Shown: positions 48,501-59,458 of the stretch, in pieces
Layout of the letters: every line of letters starts with the position of its first letter
How positions within the stretch are numbered: the first letter of the stretch is position 1
NCBI GenBank assembly: GCA_963773085.1
Contig: CAVYZS010000007.1
Location: 1-64,000 of the forward strand
Reading direction: 5' to 3'
DNA: 64,000 nt
Source of the DNA: JAENVT01 sp963773085
Lineage (GTDB): Bacteria > Actinomycetota > Acidimicrobiia > Acidimicrobiales > Ilumatobacteraceae
Made by a program: the position numbers and the translations under genes
The notes under the pieces: model-generated
Told to the model about the DNA's origin: nothing
Seen by the model: only the letters and a program-made list of their open reading frames with translations
Databases searched by the model: none

Positions 48501-51500
48501 GAAGATCCCGCTGGGCGAGCTGGAGTTGGCCGTCGTGTTCGGCGCGCCGATCGCGTGGGGTAGCGCGGCGGCCGAGGGGCTCGTCATCCTGCTGCTCGAC
48601 GCCACCGGCCCCGATCCCGAGTTCAACTTCGGTGTCGAGCTGCATGGCATTGGCGTGGCGCTCTCCAAGGCGGACGGCACGCCGCTCATCGCCGAGACGT
48701 TCCTGCGCCTCGGCTCGATCCGCGCCCTGATGTTCATGGACATCGAGACCGCGGGTGACCTGCACATCGAACACGGCGGCGCCGGCCTCGAGCTGGGCGG
48801 CTTCGGACTTCCGATCAGCGCGGCGCTCGGCTCGGGTGGCGGCTCGAACCCGGTGGCCTCGAACCTGTTGGGTGGGGGCGGATCCGGCAGCGGCGACGCC
48901 CAGAGCGTCAACCCGTCGGCCGATCTGGACGTCTGGTACTGGGACCATCCGGACAACACCGGAGGACCGTTGCGCGTCCTCGTCGGTGGGCAGGACGGCA
49001 TCTTCTGGATCCCGATCCACGCCGGGTTCGGTCCGATCTTCATCGCCGAGATCGGCCTCGGTGTCAGCAACACCGCGGCGACGTTGGCGATCGACGGCGG
49101 CGTGTCGATCGCCGGGCTCACCGCGCAGGTCGACGGCCTGTCCGTCACCGTGCCGTACGCGCATGTGACCGACCCGAGCCAGTGGTTGCTCGACCTGAAG
49201 GGTTTGGCCGTCGGCTACTCCGGTCCGGGCATCTCCATCGCCGGCGGACTGGTCAAGTTCGACGGACCGCCCGTCGAGTACGACGGCATGTTGCTGGTGA
49301 AGATCGCCAGCATCGGCGCCATCGTCATCGGGTCGTACAGCGTCGTGGGCAGCGGCGCCGACGAGTACACGTCGCTGGCGATCTTCGGCGGCGTGTTCGT
49401 ACCCATCGGCATCCCGCCGATCATCAACCTCACCGGCTTCGCACTGGGTCTCGGGTACAACCGCCGCCTCATCGTGCCGGAGGATCTCAACCAGATCCCG
49501 AACTTCATGTTGGTGAAGGCGCTCGACCGGCCCGAGGCGCTCGCCAACAACCCGATGCAGGCCCTGTTCGAGTTCCACGACCAGGTGCCGCCGGCGCGCG
49601 GCGCGCTGTGGTTCGCGGCCGGCTTGCGCGGAACGTCGTTCGAGATCGTCAACATCACGGCCGTCCTGTACGTGGCGCTCGACTCGGGCGTGGACGTCGG
49701 ACTGCTCGGCGTGGCGCGCATGGCGTTGCCCGCCGACGACTTCGCCATCGTGTCGATCGAGCTGGCACTGAAGGCGCGGTTCTCGACCTCCGAAGGGCTG
49801 TTCTCGGTGCAGGCGCAGCTGACCGACAACTCATGGCTGATCACGCGGGACTGCCAGCTGACCGGAGGCTTCGCCTTCTTCATGTGGTTCCGCAAGTCGC
49901 AGTTCCTGCTGACCATCGGCGGCTACCACCCGTCGTTCCGACCGCTGCCGGAGTTCCCGGTGGTGCCGCGCGTCGGCTACCGATGGAACTTCCTCGGTGT
50001 CGTGCAGATCAAGGGCGAGGCGTACTTCGCGCTCACCAACACGTGCGTGATGACCGGCACGCGCATGGAGGCGACGTACGGGCCCGACTGGCTGCAGGTC
50101 TGGTTCCAGGCCTACACCGACATCCTCATCTCGTGGGACCCCTTCCACTACGAGGTGGACATCGGGATCTCGGTCGGCGCGCGGCTGCGCATCCGCGTGT
50201 GCTTCTTCGCCTGCTGCACGATCAACATCAGCGTGTCGGTGGGCGCGTCGCTGCACCTCGCGGGTCCACCGTTCCACGGCTCGGTGCACGCCGACCTCGG
50301 CCCGATCTCGATCACGATCCCGTTCGGCGACGACGCGCAACCGCTGCCGCCGGCCAAGCATTGGATCGAATTCGTCGACCAGTACGTGAAGTCGGGCGAC
50401 GCGAACGCGCAGGCGGTCTCGGCGCAGGTGACGTTCGGGCTGATGCCGGCCGAGCCGGCCGGTGCACCCGTCGCCCCGGGCTCGTTCGAGCAGCCGTGGC
50501 GGCTGGCGGCCGAGTGGTCGTTCGAGACGTCGTCGCGGATGCCGGCGCGCGGCTTCGTGCTGCAGGTCGACGTTGCTCGCTCGCAGGGCCAGATGGCGCA
50601 GTTCGTGTTCGGCCGCTACGACGACTTGACCACGACGTACGACTTCGACATCGCGCCGATGTATGTGCATGCCAGCGACCTCACCTCGCTGCACCGGGTG
50701 ACGTTCGCCAAGAAGCCCGAGGGTGGTGGAGCGTTCGCCGACCTCGTACCGGATCCGGCGCCCGGTGGCACCGACCCGGCGTTCATCATCGACAACGACC
50801 TGTTCCGCGTGACGCCGGTGATCGCCCAGTTCTCCGAGGCGACGTACCACTACTTCCCGGACCTCAAGCCGCCGGCCGCCGCCAACACGGTGCCCGCACT
50901 CGTTGGTCTGCGCATCGACGGCGTGGCCGGGCTGCGCAACGAGAGCCAAGCGGTGCCGATCGGCAAGCTCGTCGACGCCACCGACTACCGGCCGCTGCCG
51001 TTCGCCCACCGCGCTTTCAACCTCGCCGACGTGCTGAAGAACGGCGCGGCATGGAAGGATGCTGGCGGCGGTCGCCGTCGGCGCCGAGCCGAAGCTGTTG
51101 CTGGAGGCGTTCAGCACGATCGTGTCGGGTGACGCCGGCGAGTTTGCGGTGCTGCGAGCCGACGCCGGGCTCAAGCCGACCGGCTACGGGCCGGTGGCCA
51201 CTGATGCGCTGATCACCCGCCGGTCCTCGCCGCCGCTCCTGTCCGCGCTGTCGGAGGGGTTCACGTTGGAGTCGGTGGACCGGGGTGTGGTCGACCCGAT
51301 CGCGCCTCGCGGCGAGGTGCTCGGGGTCGAGCTCGACCGGCCGCGGTTGCGATCGGTGATGCAACACAGCGCGGTCCCGTCGGGTGCGGTGCCGACGATC
51401 CACACCACTGTGCCCAGCAGGATCGCCGTACGGCCGAGGGCGACCGGGACCGCGGCGGCCACCGACGCGGCGATCCCCGTCATCAACGTCGAGCGTGAGC

Positions 51501-52619
51501 TGGTGACGACGTGGACGTCGCCTGGTTTCGCGCTGCTGCTCCCGCCGACGTCGGCGTCCCCGCAGGAGACGCGGGCCGCTCGTTCGGTCCGCACGCTGCG
51601 CAACCCGGCACTCGGTGGGGCCGTGGGACGGAAGGCGGCGGGCGCGCTCGACGCGCTGGCCGAGGACGTCGGGCGCGACGGCGTCGTCGTCAGGGCCGGC
51701 ACCACGCACCTGTGGGAGCTGCCCAGCCGCCAGGCCTGGCACCTCGACGTGACCGGCCCGTCCGGTGTCAGGGTCACCGAGCTGACCACGGCCGGCACGG
51801 TGATCCAGGACCGCGAGTTCGCCAGCCGCAAAGGCCTGGCGATCGACCTCGCCCCGAAGTGCGCGATGGTCGCGGTCACCGCCATCGGTCAACTGACGGC
51901 CGCCGTCCCGAGCCCGGATCGCCCCGACCGTCCCGACCGCGACGAGAGCCCGACCGACAGGCTCCACCTCGCGGACATCCTCGCCGCGCTCTCTCTGCCG
52001 ATCCCGCCACGCTGGTCGGGCGGCGGGGGGCCGTCGCCTTGGCCATCGCGCCGCCGCGCACGACACCGGTCGTCGGCTGGCAGATCGGCTCGCACGTCGT
52101 GCAAGTCGGCCCGACCACGCTGCTCGCCCGGGGCTCGGTGCTGTCGCTCTCCAAGCCGATCGGGTCGAATCTGCGCCTGCACGTCGCCTCGACCGGGATC
52201 ATCGCCCTCTCACGCGCCGTCCTCGATCAGGAGGTCGTGCAGACCGACCTGCCGCCGTCGCTGCCGGTGGTCGGCGTCGTCGTCGACCGTGACGCCCGCG
52301 CCACCATCGCCGAGGACGACATCATCGTGCACGTCAACGGCGCCACCCTGTCCGAGGCCGTGCTCCAGGTCGAGGCGGGCGACCGCACCGTGTTCCTCTA
52401 CGACGTCGCCGGCGAGCCGGGCGCCACGACCCTGTCGGTCACCGTCGGGCTGCGCTCGGGCGTGTCGCTCGCGGAGTCTTCGGCGGGTTTGGGGCGGCCG
52501 CCGACTGGGCTCAATCACTGGCCGGCAGCACGCTCACCCAGGTCGTGCCTGACGCCCAGCTCGGCACGGACGGCGAGCTGAGCGTCCGCCTCATCGGAAA
52601 GGACGGCAACGATGGCTGA
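42512..52619 (+). CDS. Giant (~3,368 aa) DUF6603-like protein with embedded alpha/beta-hydrolase domain
   Basis: ATG 42512 to TGA 52617-52619. Five single-base breaks (near 44090, 45862, 51060, a G-run at 52025-52030, and 52490) sum to a net +1, giving a whole-codon length. Residues ~1-950: beta-rich, with LADGPIALQRWLAELAG-type repeats (a second such region is DPLGALREWIGRLVAHVG). Residues ~953-1195: alpha/beta-hydrolase, RTVLLVGPAFTDRTIWADLL, VVVAHSYAGLAARRFAADHP (nucleophile Ser about 1053), LGLITLGTPHLGAPLSF as in PGAP1-like lipases. Residues ~1200-3000: long beta-rich part with DUF6603-like hallmarks, GLGYNRRLIVPEDLNQIPNF, GYHPSFRPLPEFPVVPRVGY, GEAYFALTNTCVMTGTRMEA. No signal peptide. 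Its stop overlaps the next start. Family function unknown. Confidence 0.78.
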
Positions 52620-54426
52620 GCCAAAGGTCGGCGAGATGATCCTCTATGACTACATCCGCCCGCCGTTGCTCGGCGGCGAGTACCGCCTTCGCGTCGATAC
52701 CGACGTGAAGATCGGCGTAAACGACCAGCCGCTCGACGGGCAGGACTGCTTCTTCAACGTGGAAGGGCCGCGGTTCTCGCTCGCGCCGTCCGAGGTAGCC
52801 GGCGTGTTCCCGCCCCGCAACGGCCACGGTTCGTTCGATTCGGCGCTCCCCCACGTCGCGCTCGGCCGGCGCACGTTGCCGTGGGAGAGGGCGCTCGGCG
52901 ACGCATACACCGCCGGGCCTGACGAGACGCCGTTCCCGTGGCTCGCACTCGTGCTCCTCGAGACCGAGGAGTGCACGATCAAGCGCAACATGGCGCTCAC
53001 GGATGTGGTGCCGACGGCCGTGTTCCAGCGCCTCGGGCGCCCGGCCGGCATCCGGTGCGACGCTGTCGAGACCGACGAGCAGCTGCTCCGCGACATCCTC
53101 CCGATGCCCGAGGAGCTGCAGCTGCTCACACACGTACGCCGTGTGAACGTCGATGACCGGGAACTGGCGGCCGGCGACTCCGACGGCTTCTTCGCCGTCG
53201 TCATGTCCAACCGCGTGCCACAAGACGGCGTGACGTACACGTGCTGTCTCGTGTCGGTGGAGGAGCGCACCGACCTGCTCCCGACGACCGATGTCGTCAC
53301 CGTGCACGGCGACGACATCTTCCTCGACCCCGAGTTCGCCGAGTTGGCGGTGACCAGCTCGCTCAGCCCGAGCTCGCTCGGCACGAGCATCACCGCCGCC
53401 GACGCCGATCGGCTCGTGCGCTACGAGAGCGACGCCGTCCCCGTGCAGAACTTCCTCGGCAACGTGTCGCTCCCGAACGCCATCGGCGAAGCCGACCAGG
53501 AGGGCGAGTTCACGAAAAACCTCGACTTCGCCATCGAGGCCACCTCGTTCACCAAGAAGGCACAGCAGGAGGTGATCGTCGGCGGCGCGTTCCTGCACCC
53601 GAAGGCCCGTCTCGTGCTCCTCCACAGCTGGACGTTCACGTGCGAGGGCGACGGGACGTTCCGCCAGCTGATGCAGCAGCTCGACGTCGGCATGATCGGC
53701 GACGTCGATCCAGCCAGCAAGCTGGCGGTCACCGACACCGGCCACGTCAAGCTCGAGGTCATCGACCGCCTGGGCGCTCCCGAGCAGAGCTGGTACCGCG
53801 GCCCCCTCGTGTCCCAACCACTCACCCGCGATCCGCTCGGTCCGTACCACAGTGCCGACCAGGCCCGCCGGGTGGTGGCCGAGACCGGCGCCGAGAACAT
53901 CTCGTACGCCGGCGCGTTCGAGGCCGGCCGGTTGCTGGCGGCCGCCGACGCCCGCCTCGCCCAGGAACTGATGCGCTGGCGGCGCGGCGCCTACCGGTCC
54001 AGCTCCCGCCAGACCTACATCGACCAGCTGCGAGTGGACATGCGCCTCACCGCGATCACGAACCCGCTCGACCCCGTGGCCCTGCGCTACTCGGTCAACG
54101 TGCTCGACAAGATCGCTACAAGCGTCGGACCGCTGGCCGATCCGTTCGGCATCGACGTCGTGCTCGACAGCCCACTCCTCCAGCCCGAGCTGGTGGCCAG
54201 GGCGTTCGGCCTCGAGTCACCCGAGGCGGCGGCCCGCCTGCTCGGGGTGGACGCCGTCTTCACCGAGCCGGTGGACCAGGTCGAGCCGGCCGCCCCCCTC
54301 CTCACGCTCGACGACGTGCTCAACGACACCACAGGGATCCAGGTGCTCAAGTCGGCCCGCACACGCGTGATCGAAAACGCAACGATCAACATCCAACCCC
54401 CGATCGACGAAGGAGGCATCGGATGA
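52612..54426 (+). CDS. Unknown 604-aa protein of the giant-protein operon
   Basis: Intact; ATG 52612 lies inside the last codons of the giant gene. Reads KVGEMILYDYIRPPLLGGEY, FFNVEGPRFSLAPSEVAGVF, HVALGRRTLPWERALGD, PFPWLALVLLETEECTIKRN, VLLHSWTFTCEGDGTFRQLM. It is beta-rich in the first half and more helical later (RWRRGAYRSSSRQTYIDQLR). No signal peptide or membrane segment. The W/F-rich pieces with conserved-looking loops suggest a structural protein that contacts its operon partners. No family recognised. Confidence 0.82.
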   Translation: MAEPKVGEMILYDYIRPPLLGGEYRLRVDTDVKIGVNDQPLDGQDCFFNVEGPRFSLAPSEVAGVFPPRNGHGSFDSALPHVALGRRTLPWERALGDAYTAGPDETPFPWLALVLLETEECTIKRNMALTDVVPTAVFQRLGRPAGIRCDAVETDEQLLRDILPMPEELQLLTHVRRVNVDDRELAAGDSDGFFAVVMSNRVPQDGVTYTCCLVSVEERTDLLPTTDVVTVHGDDIFLDPEFAELAVTSSLSPSSLGTSITAADADRLVRYESDAVPVQNFLGNVSLPNAIGEADQEGEFTKNLDFAIEATSFTKKAQQEVIVGGAFLHPKARLVLLHSWTFTCEGDGTFRQLMQQLDVGMIGDVDPASKLAVTDTGHVKLEVIDRLGAPEQSWYRGPLVSQPLTRDPLGPYHSADQARRVVAETGAENISYAGAFEAGRLLAAADARLAQELMRWRRGAYRSSSRQTYIDQLRVDMRLTAITNPLDPVALRYSVNVLDKIATSVGPLADPFGIDVVLDSPLLQPELVARAFGLESPEAAARLLGVDAVFTEPVDQVEPAAPLLTLDDVLNDTTGIQVLKSARTRVIENATINIQPPIDEGGIG

Positions 54427-55445
54427 GGCAGCCCGCCGTCACCGCCCGCCAGGCTCTCCACTCGCGCCTGATCGCACCCGAGCAGCAATCCGAGCTGCAA
54501 CCGTCGGACTCGCTGCCGCCCTACATGGAGTCGTTCCTCGCCCACATCCGCCTGTTGGTCGGCGTGCCGTTCGAGTACCTCGTCCCGGACGATCGGTTGC
54601 TGCCGCCCGAATCCATTCGCTTCTTCTACGTCGACCGCTCGTGGACCGACCGCTTGGTCGACGGGGTGCTCGCCGTGGGCCAGATCGGCTCTCGCGAGGC
54701 AGCCCACTACCAGTCCCGCTCCACCACGCTCACCCAACAGCTCGACCAGAGCGAGCGGATGGTGCGCAGCCTGCAGCGCCGCGTGGACTTCGTCGACGCC
54801 AAGACCGTGAGCGACGCCGACCGCCGCGCCGCCGACGTGGTCACCGGGTTCATCCTTCGTTCCAGCGCGGTGAAGCACTGGCCACACATGGACGTGCGGG
54901 CCTACGCCGAGACGATCGACGAGCCCTACGAGACCGCCGACCCCAACGTGGTGAAGCACCAGCTGAAGACCCTGCGCATCGAGCTGCTCGCCCCGTCGGT
55001 GATGATCGCCCTCTTCGAGAAGGAACCGCAGATGGTGATCCTCGAAGAACCGCACCACGGCGTGCAGTTCGGCATCCGTCGCATCGGCCAGACCATCAAG
55101 GTGCCACTCCGCGACGGCAAGGGCAGCCAGATCCGCGTGAACAACAACTCGGTCCCGATCACGGTCCCTATGCGCAGCCGCCACAGCGACATCGTGCGCG
55201 TGAAGGCGTTGCGTGACGCGCTGCAGGCCGCCCGCGGCGCGCACCCGACCGCCGTCGATCAGACCGGCTCTGGCGCCTTCGCCATTTCGGTGCTGGATCC
55301 GCCGTGGCGACAGCATTTCGAGGGCACCGAGGACCACGCCCAGACGGGAGATTTCGGCACGGTCCGCCCGTACGTGGACGTCGCGGTGGCGGTGCGTAGC
55401 GAGCTCTTGCTGAGCAACGTGAAGACACTGGTCGAGGGTCACTGA
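54423..55445 (+). CDS. Unknown 340-aa protein of the giant-protein operon
   Basis: ATG 54423 overlaps the upstream stop (ATGA); the longer open frame before it is antisense-like noise. Reads PPYMESFLAHIRLLVGVPFE, RFFYVDRSWTDRLVDGVLAV, a coiled-coil candidate at SRSTTLTQQLDQSERMVRSL, DVVTGFILRSSAVKHWPHMD, RIELLAPSVMIALFEKEPQM, VQFGIRRIGQTIKVPLRDGK. No signal peptide. No family recognised. The beginning of the C-terminal domain looks like a compact beta-barrel. Ends in TGATG shared with the next gene. Confidence 0.82.
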   Translation: MRQPAVTARQALHSRLIAPEQQSELQPSDSLPPYMESFLAHIRLLVGVPFEYLVPDDRLLPPESIRFFYVDRSWTDRLVDGVLAVGQIGSREAAHYQSRSTTLTQQLDQSERMVRSLQRRVDFVDAKTVSDADRRAADVVTGFILRSSAVKHWPHMDVRAYAETIDEPYETADPNVVKHQLKTLRIELLAPSVMIALFEKEPQMVILEEPHHGVQFGIRRIGQTIKVPLRDGKGSQIRVNNNSVPITVPMRSRHSDIVRVKALRDALQAARGAHPTAVDQTGSGAFAISVLDPPWRQHFEGTEDHAQTGDFGTVRPYVDVAVAVRSELLLSNVKTLVEGH

Positions 55446-58400
55446 TGCCTGTCGACCCGCACCTCCACATCGATCCCAACCTGGTCGACACGAAGATCAT
55501 CGAGAAGGACCTCATCGCCGCGTCGGTCGCTCACGACTTCACACCAGGCATGCTCGGCACGTGGATCACGGCGATCCCGCGCACGCCGCGGGTGATGGTA
55601 CCCATTCAGCTCGACGCGCTCATGGTGCGCGAGGAAGGCGGCACCTGGGCCGAGTGTCGCATGACGCCGCCCGAGCGCGACTCGGCGGTCGAGGCGCACA
55701 CGTTGCTCGCCACGCCGTTCGCCGAGCGCGAGCCGCGGCCGAAGGGAGCGTACCTGCATTGGGCACTGCCCGACGCGCTGACCAACGGCATCGCGTCGGC
55801 AACCAGCCCTGACGTCGCGTTCCCCGCCGTTCCCGACCGATGGTTGGTCGTGCGGCTGTCCACCGGCCGGGACGAGTCCCGCCGCGCCGTCACGGCGTGG
55901 GTCATCGAGGCGGGCGACGAGGACCCGAAGGTGACGCCGCTCGACCAGTGGACGGAAACGACCGACCCCGACCGCACCGACACGCCAGGGGAACAGCCGC
56001 TCACCGCTCTCGGCCACGGCGACTCGGTGTGGTCCGCGTACTTCGACAACGTGCAGAACCGGCTCGGGTTCTACGACGACCTGAAGGACGTCACCGGCCC
56101 GCTCGCCTATCTCGTCTGCGGCTGGCACAGCCGCAACCTCGACGACCCCATCGGCGAATCGCTCACGTCGCCGACGATGTTCGAGCAGCGCCTGGCCCAG
56201 CTCGGCTGGGAGATCAACGCCGCGGACATCGAGGCCGCGTTCGTGTACTCACAGGATCGCATCGAGACCGCCACCAAGCTCGGCTTCGCCACCCGCGAGG
56301 CCCGCTTCTCGGTGCGCGAGGACGCGTCGATCGGCAAGTCGCTGATCAGCGACGGCATCGCCGGCCAGGCGAAGACACGGTTCGACTCGGCCGGCGTCGC
56401 CGAGTACGGCCGCGTCTTCGCCCGCGCCGTATCGTGGCCCGAGTTCACGCTGTACCACGGCAGCGTGGTCGGCATCGGGTGGCCGGGCATCGGCTTCGGG
56501 GTGGCCCCCGCGGGTCTGCTCGGCGGAGAGGTCGGCGGTCCGCCCTCGGCGTCGGCCGTGACGGTCTGCGTGGGCAACACCGTTCCCGAGACGCTGGCGA
56601 CCCATCTCGCTCACAACAGCGGCCATCCAGATGAAGCGCGCATCCTCGAAGCGGTCCTCCTCGGAGGCTCCGAGGAGCTGGATCAGCCTGACAGCGCGTC
56701 GCGCATCGACGTGCGCACGCACGCCAGCGGCTTCGGCTCGCTCCCGGGTGGCGAGATCACCGAGACGTTGCGTCAACACCTGTCCAAGCCGCCCACGTCG
56801 GTCGTGGCCGATCCGTCCAAGACCGACCGGGGTGTGTTCCCGCCGCCGCCCGCGCCGCCGCGTCCGCCCAAGTCCACATTCGGCGACACCAAAGGCGAGC
56901 TCGTCACCCAGGTCGGCACCACCCCGTTCAAGCAGATCACCCCGACGCTCGGACAGGGCCTGAAGGACAGCGTTCTCGTCGAGCTGAAGGAACGGGCGTT
57001 CACCGACATCGTGGTGAAGGTGCCCAAGCCGGCCGACAACGCCGAGCCGCCCGAGGAGGCGATCAGCGTCAAGCGGTCGCTGCCGCGGTTCTTCATGCCG
57101 GCCGACCCCGTGTTCTTGCTGCAAGGAGCCGGTCGCTCGTTCAAGCACGGGGCGGACGCGCTGCACGCCGAGTCCAACAAGCTCGTCTGCCGGCTGAGCG
57201 GGCACACCGTCACCGCACTTTCGCCACGCATGCTGGCGAACCTGCCGGGTGGTGGCTCGGTGAAGGGGGCAGACCTCCTCGCTCGATCCATCGACCACGG
57301 CGGTGTGCCCGTCGAGAGCAACGACTTGCTGCGCGAGGTCGCGCTGTTGGATCCCGGCAGCTCGTCGGTCGCGGTGCTGGCATCGACACGCGGAGCGCGC
57401 CCCGTCGGGGTGGGTGCCGCCGACGCCGCGGCCGAGACGTTCGCTGTGGAGCAGGTGGCGTGGTGGGTGGTGCGCGACGAGCGGCGCGACGCGGCGCACG
57501 TCATCGCCGCGAGTGGGTTCGTGGGTACCTTGCCCAACCCGATCGCCGTGTCGGTTCCCGCTCAGCCGTGGACGCCACTCCACCTCGACTGGGAGGTCGA
57601 GCTGTTCGCCGCGCCGGACTTCGCCGCGTGGCAGCTCGAGGAGATCGACTACGACTCGGTCACGGAGCGCATTCCTGCGATCGATGCCGCGCCTGCGCGC
57701 ACGTTGATCGGGCGGGCGCTGCTCGGCGGAGGAGCGGCGCAGGTGGCGGCGGCCACCGTGCGCAAGGTGCTCGAGCAGGCGCAGCAGACGGCAGGTTCGC
57801 AGGCTCTGTCACCGGGCTCGCGCTTCGCCTACCACTCCCAGGCCGCGCTGGAGATGGTCCAGGACATCAGCCTGATGAGGGCGATCCAGCCCGAGCTGGG
57901 CGCGTCGCCGGCCGCCGGCACGCAATCCGATCTCGACCACATCGCCGACGAACTCGAGCGGATGGACGTGCTCGTCGGGGCGATGGACCGGTTCAACACC
58001 GTTCTGCGTGCTGGGTTCACGGCCGACGGTGTGGCGAAACCCGGCGAGGGGGAGGCCGTGCCCGGCGACTTCTGGCCGCTCCGGTCCGGGTTCATGCGGG
58101 TGAAGCGGCTGCGCCTCGTCGATTGCTTCGGCCAGACGCTGGACCTGGCCGGCTCGGATGCCGACACGCCGGCGAAAATGGACGACATCCTGCGCTCCGA
58201 GCCGCTCACGGTGGAGAACCGGCTCGATCTGCTGGAGTTGGCTCCTCGCTTCACTGCGCCGAGCCGGCTGTGGTTCCGCTTCGTCGCAGCCTCCGACGAC
58301 GCGACCGAAGCTGGCGATGGGGCTTCTCCGGTGTGCGGGTTCGTGCTGCCGAACCACCTCGATGGCGACCTCCAGTTCTACGGCACCGATGGGCGCGGCC

Positions 58401-59458
58401 TCGGCGCGGTGCGCTTCGACGGCACCACCACGAAGGTCGTCTGGGAGGACTCGCCCGGCCAGCCGACCACGATCGGCAAGTCCCCATCGGTGGCGGTGGA
58501 GAACCGCCACCTCGGCGGCATCGCCCAGGGACTCCTCGACTGGGGCACCGTCGACGCCACGCCGGATCACCCGGCGGTCGACACGGCGCTGTCGTCGCTG
58601 CTGCGCATCGTCGACGCCACGTTGTGGTCGGTCGACCCGTTCGCCCATATCGGCGAGGAGCACCTGGCCCTGCTGGTCGGTCACCCGATCGCCGTGCTGC
58701 GGGCGAAGGTCAAGGTCGAGGTGAATGAGCCCGTCACCCCGGCGATCGTGCGTGGCATCCGTGTGCCCGTGCGCATCGGCGCACTCGCCCATTGGCAGGA
58801 CGGCCTGCTCGCCTACTTCGTCGACGACGACTACCGCACGTTGCACGTCCCCGATCCGGCGGCCGCCGACTTCGCCCGCCCCATCGGCCCGCACCAGGGC
58901 TTCAACCAGCAGGCCAACTCGACGTCGGACTATTACACGAACTTCGCCGCTGACCTCGGGATCCTGGCCCAACCCGGCGCCACGCCCGTCGACCACCCGT
59001 ACGTGGACACCAGCGGTCTCCTGTGGATCCAGCCCGGTCAGGAGGTGATGCTCACGCTGCTGATGGAGCCGCACAGCGTGGTGCATGCCACCACCGGCTT
59101 CCTGCCCCGCAAGGACATCGGCATGCGGCGCGAGTGGGTGGCGCCGGGGCTCTCGAAGCTGGCGCCGATCTTCCGCTTCGGCCCGGTGCTGGTGGACCCC
59201 AAGCTCATCCGCATGCCGATCGCGGCGGACATCCGCGGCACGTGGAGCTGGAGCCATCGCGCCAATGCCACCACGTGGCTCGACGAGCCGGTCACCAACT
59301 CGACCGGCGACGCCCGCATCCCACCCGATCCGTCGCAGGGCCAGGAGGGCTGGCTCAAGCTGACGCCCGAGCAACCCGCGGGCGGGGGTGAGCCATGGCT
59401 GATGAGATCGTCAACGACGCCAACGAAGGCGAATCGGAAGGCACACCAGAAGCGCTGA
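55445..59458 (+). CDS. Unknown 1,337-aa protein of the giant-protein operon
   Basis: ATG 55445 overlaps the upstream stop (TGATG). N-terminal block: HLHIDPNLVDTKIIEKDLIA, PKGAYLHWALPDALTNGIAS, PAVPDRWLVVRLSTGRDESR, with a Trp-rich, beta-type pattern. A central proline-rich linker (VFPPPPAPPRPPKSTFG, about residues 460-476) precedes RFFMPADPVFLLQGAGRSFK. C-terminal blocks: TQSDLDHIADELERMDVLVG (helical), GDFWPLRSGFMRVKRLRLVD, PDYYTNFAADLGILA-like text. No signal peptide or known family. The last 64 bases overlap the next gene; one extra G in the G-run at 59384-59388 would instead end it at a TGA at 59389-59391. Confidence 0.8.
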   Translation: MPVDPHLHIDPNLVDTKIIEKDLIAASVAHDFTPGMLGTWITAIPRTPRVMVPIQLDALMVREEGGTWAECRMTPPERDSAVEAHTLLATPFAEREPRPKGAYLHWALPDALTNGIASATSPDVAFPAVPDRWLVVRLSTGRDESRRAVTAWVIEAGDEDPKVTPLDQWTETTDPDRTDTPGEQPLTALGHGDSVWSAYFDNVQNRLGFYDDLKDVTGPLAYLVCGWHSRNLDDPIGESLTSPTMFEQRLAQLGWEINAADIEAAFVYSQDRIETATKLGFATREARFSVREDASIGKSLISDGIAGQAKTRFDSAGVAEYGRVFARAVSWPEFTLYHGSVVGIGWPGIGFGVAPAGLLGGEVGGPPSASAVTVCVGNTVPETLATHLAHNSGHPDEARILEAVLLGGSEELDQPDSASRIDVRTHASGFGSLPGGEITETLRQHLSKPPTSVVADPSKTDRGVFPPPPAPPRPPKSTFGDTKGELVTQVGTTPFKQITPTLGQGLKDSVLVELKERAFTDIVVKVPKPADNAEPPEEAISVKRSLPRFFMPADPVFLLQGAGRSFKHGADALHAESNKLVCRLSGHTVTALSPRMLANLPGGGSVKGADLLARSIDHGGVPVESNDLLREVALLDPGSSSVAVLASTRGARPVGVGAADAAAETFAVEQVAWWVVRDERRDAAHVIAASGFVGTLPNPIAVSVPAQPWTPLHLDWEVELFAAPDFAAWQLEEIDYDSVTERIPAIDAAPARTLIGRALLGGGAAQVAAATVRKVLEQAQQTAGSQALSPGSRFAYHSQAALEMVQDISLMRAIQPELGASPAAGTQSDLDHIADELERMDVLVGAMDRFNTVLRAGFTADGVAKPGEGEAVPGDFWPLRSGFMRVKRLRLVDCFGQTLDLAGSDADTPAKMDDILRSEPLTVENRLDLLELAPRFTAPSRLWFRFVAASDDATEAGDGASPVCGFVLPNHLDGDLQFYGTDGRGLGAVRFDGTTTKVVWEDSPGQPTTIGKSPSVAVENRHLGGIAQGLLDWGTVDATPDHPAVDTALSSLLRIVDATLWSVDPFAHIGEEHLALLVGHPIAVLRAKVKVEVNEPVTPAIVRGIRVPVRIGALAHWQDGLLAYFVDDDYRTLHVPDPAAADFARPIGPHQGFNQQANSTSDYYTNFAADLGILAQPGATPVDHPYVDTSGLLWIQPGQEVMLTLLMEPHSVVHATTGFLPRKDIGMRREWVAPGLSKLAPIFRFGPVLVDPKLIRMPIAADIRGTWSWSHRANATTWLDEPVTNSTGDARIPPDPSQGQEGWLKLTPEQPAGGGEPWLMRSSTTPTKANRKAHQKR

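Noticed and set aside
47626..49578. A 650-codon open frame on the minus strand within the giant gene.
   Set aside because: It is antisense to a gene with clear family motifs, has no ribosome site, and its composition is typical of high-GC shadow frames. Similar shadows at 23650-24975, 52591-53850 and 57809-59374 were dropped for the same reason.
44080..52500. Programmed ribosomal frameshifting in the giant gene.
   Set aside because: Five breaks of both signs with no shared slippery motif, and similar breaks in unrelated genes, point to sequencing error.
42512..52619. Several separate genes instead of one giant.
   Set aside because: At each break the protein continues without a stop or a new ribosome site, the hydrolase domain crosses one break, and the corrected total is a whole number of codons.
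53241..54422. An upstream extension of the 340-aa gene in the same frame.
   Set aside because: It overlaps the 604-aa gene, is Arg-rich and motif-free; the ATG at 54423 overlapping the stop is the natural start.
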